From assembly GCA_021639365.1 (NCBI GenBank), contig JAJXHK010000004.1, forward strand, positions 40,842 to 104,841: a stretch of 64,000 nt of DNA. The letters are read 5' to 3'. The DNA is from Collinsella aerofaciens (GTDB taxonomy: Bacteria; Actinomycetota; Coriobacteriia; Coriobacteriales; Coriobacteriaceae). This document shows, one piece after another, positions 63,624-64,000 of this stretch (position 1 is the first letter of the stretch; each line of letters opens with the position of its first letter). Below the pieces are notes generated by a model. That model was not told the origin of the DNA. It made no database searches and saw only the letters and a list, made by a program, of their open reading frames with translations. The translations under genes and the position numbers were made by a program.

Positions 63624-64000
63624 GGCATCCTCCTCAAACTGATGGACCTCAATTTGAGCTTACGAGGAGGGTGGGCAGCCACGACCAGCGCGGGCAAAAT
63701 AGGCCTCCGGCTGCAAACCAAATGCTGACCAAACACTTGACGAAAAGCTAGACCGAAAATGCGCACCGCAACAAAATCGCAGGTAGACATAGACAGCCAA
63801 CCAACCCTTTTGAGCCAGATGCCCGCAGCCACCACAGAAACAACAGGTGGCCACAGCCCAAGAAGTCGACAAATGAACACCCGTACGTCGACAAACGAGC
63901 AAATCGCTCGCAAAGAGTGTCCCCAACGACTAGACAAAAAATGGCTAGTCATTGGGTGTTCCTATAGTTTTGTCAACCGTCGGGGCTACTCCCGGTAGGG
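63624..64000. other. Gene-free end of window
   Basis: 377 bases upstream of the unknown gene. No frame here has a ribosome-binding site and a credible sequence. A 12-bp stem with one G-U pair, CCCAACGACTAG (63922-63933) and CTAGTCATTGGG (63945-63956), is present near the end. The window stops before the next gene can be seen. Confidence 0.4.

Noticed and set aside
63922..63956. Terminator at the window end
   Set aside because: The stem is good but no T-tract follows on either strand and no gene ends nearby.

Overview
The window is high-GC DNA from a low-redundancy bacterial genome. Gene content and style point to the actinobacterial class Coriobacteriia, most likely a gut Collinsella. The supporting features are an LPXTG-type surface protein, a M3-like [FeFe]-hydrogenase, formate-tetrahydrofolate ligase, AddAB rather than RecBCD, an alpha-glucoside PTS and a Ser/Thr kinase with an extracytoplasmic domain. 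That assignment is inference from family knowledge; no rRNA or tRNA gene was seen here. Shine-Dalgarno sequences (GGAGG-like) are clear before most genes, and I used them to trim over-long reading frames; several starts are GTG or TTG.

Layout. 0-4.6 kb: the end of a sortase substrate, a small PH-like protein, a double zinc-ribbon protein, a cation-diffusion-facilitator exporter and a membrane-anchored protein. 4.7-25.9 kb: a nearly unbroken minus-strand block rich in DNA replication and repair: fhs, ruvC-ruvA-ruvB, a catalytically degraded NAD synthetase homologue, a superoxide reductase, a SWIM/SNF2 helicase, dnaE, addB-addA, and a TrpR-like regulator. 26.5-36.7 kb: a small membrane protein, an Rrf2 regulator divergent from cysK, mnmA, an M42 peptidase, an iron alcohol dehydrogenase, a DUF1275 membrane protein, a YgiQ radical-SAM protein and a CPBP protease. 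36.7-43.3 kb: an orphan DinJ/RelB-like antitoxin and a tight four-gene operon coupling a flavin/Fe-S reductase and an [FeFe]-hydrogenase to a Tat-lipoprotein binding protein and a permease-ATPase fusion. 43.5-48.2 kb: a complete alpha-glucoside PTS operon (IIA, antiterminator, IICB, 6-phospho-alpha-glucosidase) with a recognisable promoter. 48.3-52 kb: an EFR1-type flavodoxin/ferredoxin protein and an RGG-tailed DEAD-box helicase. 52-64 kb: an FHA protein and Ser/Thr kinase pair, a copper operon (copA-copZ-csoR), a zinc-ribbon membrane protein, an amidohydrolase, an AbiEi/nuclease-like protein and an unknown conserved protein.

The most unusual feature is in the last 11 kb: ten copies of a 59-bp palindrome. 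Every copy has 17-bp arms around a variable stretch of exactly 25 bp. Most are arranged in tandem arrays of 2, 3 or 4 copies with an 80-81 bp period, i.e. 21-22 bp variable spacers. Two arrays bracket the AbiEi/nuclease-like gene, one follows the kinase, and a single copy precedes the FHA gene. No copy was noticed in the first 52 kb. The window holds several other unrelated intergenic palindromes, so large hairpins between genes seem to be a habit of this genome.

Connected functions: the hydrogenase, superoxide reductase, EFR1 protein and alcohol dehydrogenase fit an anaerobic, fermentative life. RuvABC, AddAB, DnaE and the SNF2 protein form a repair/replication neighbourhood. The PTS operon and the copper operon each carry candidate operators that match their encoded regulators.
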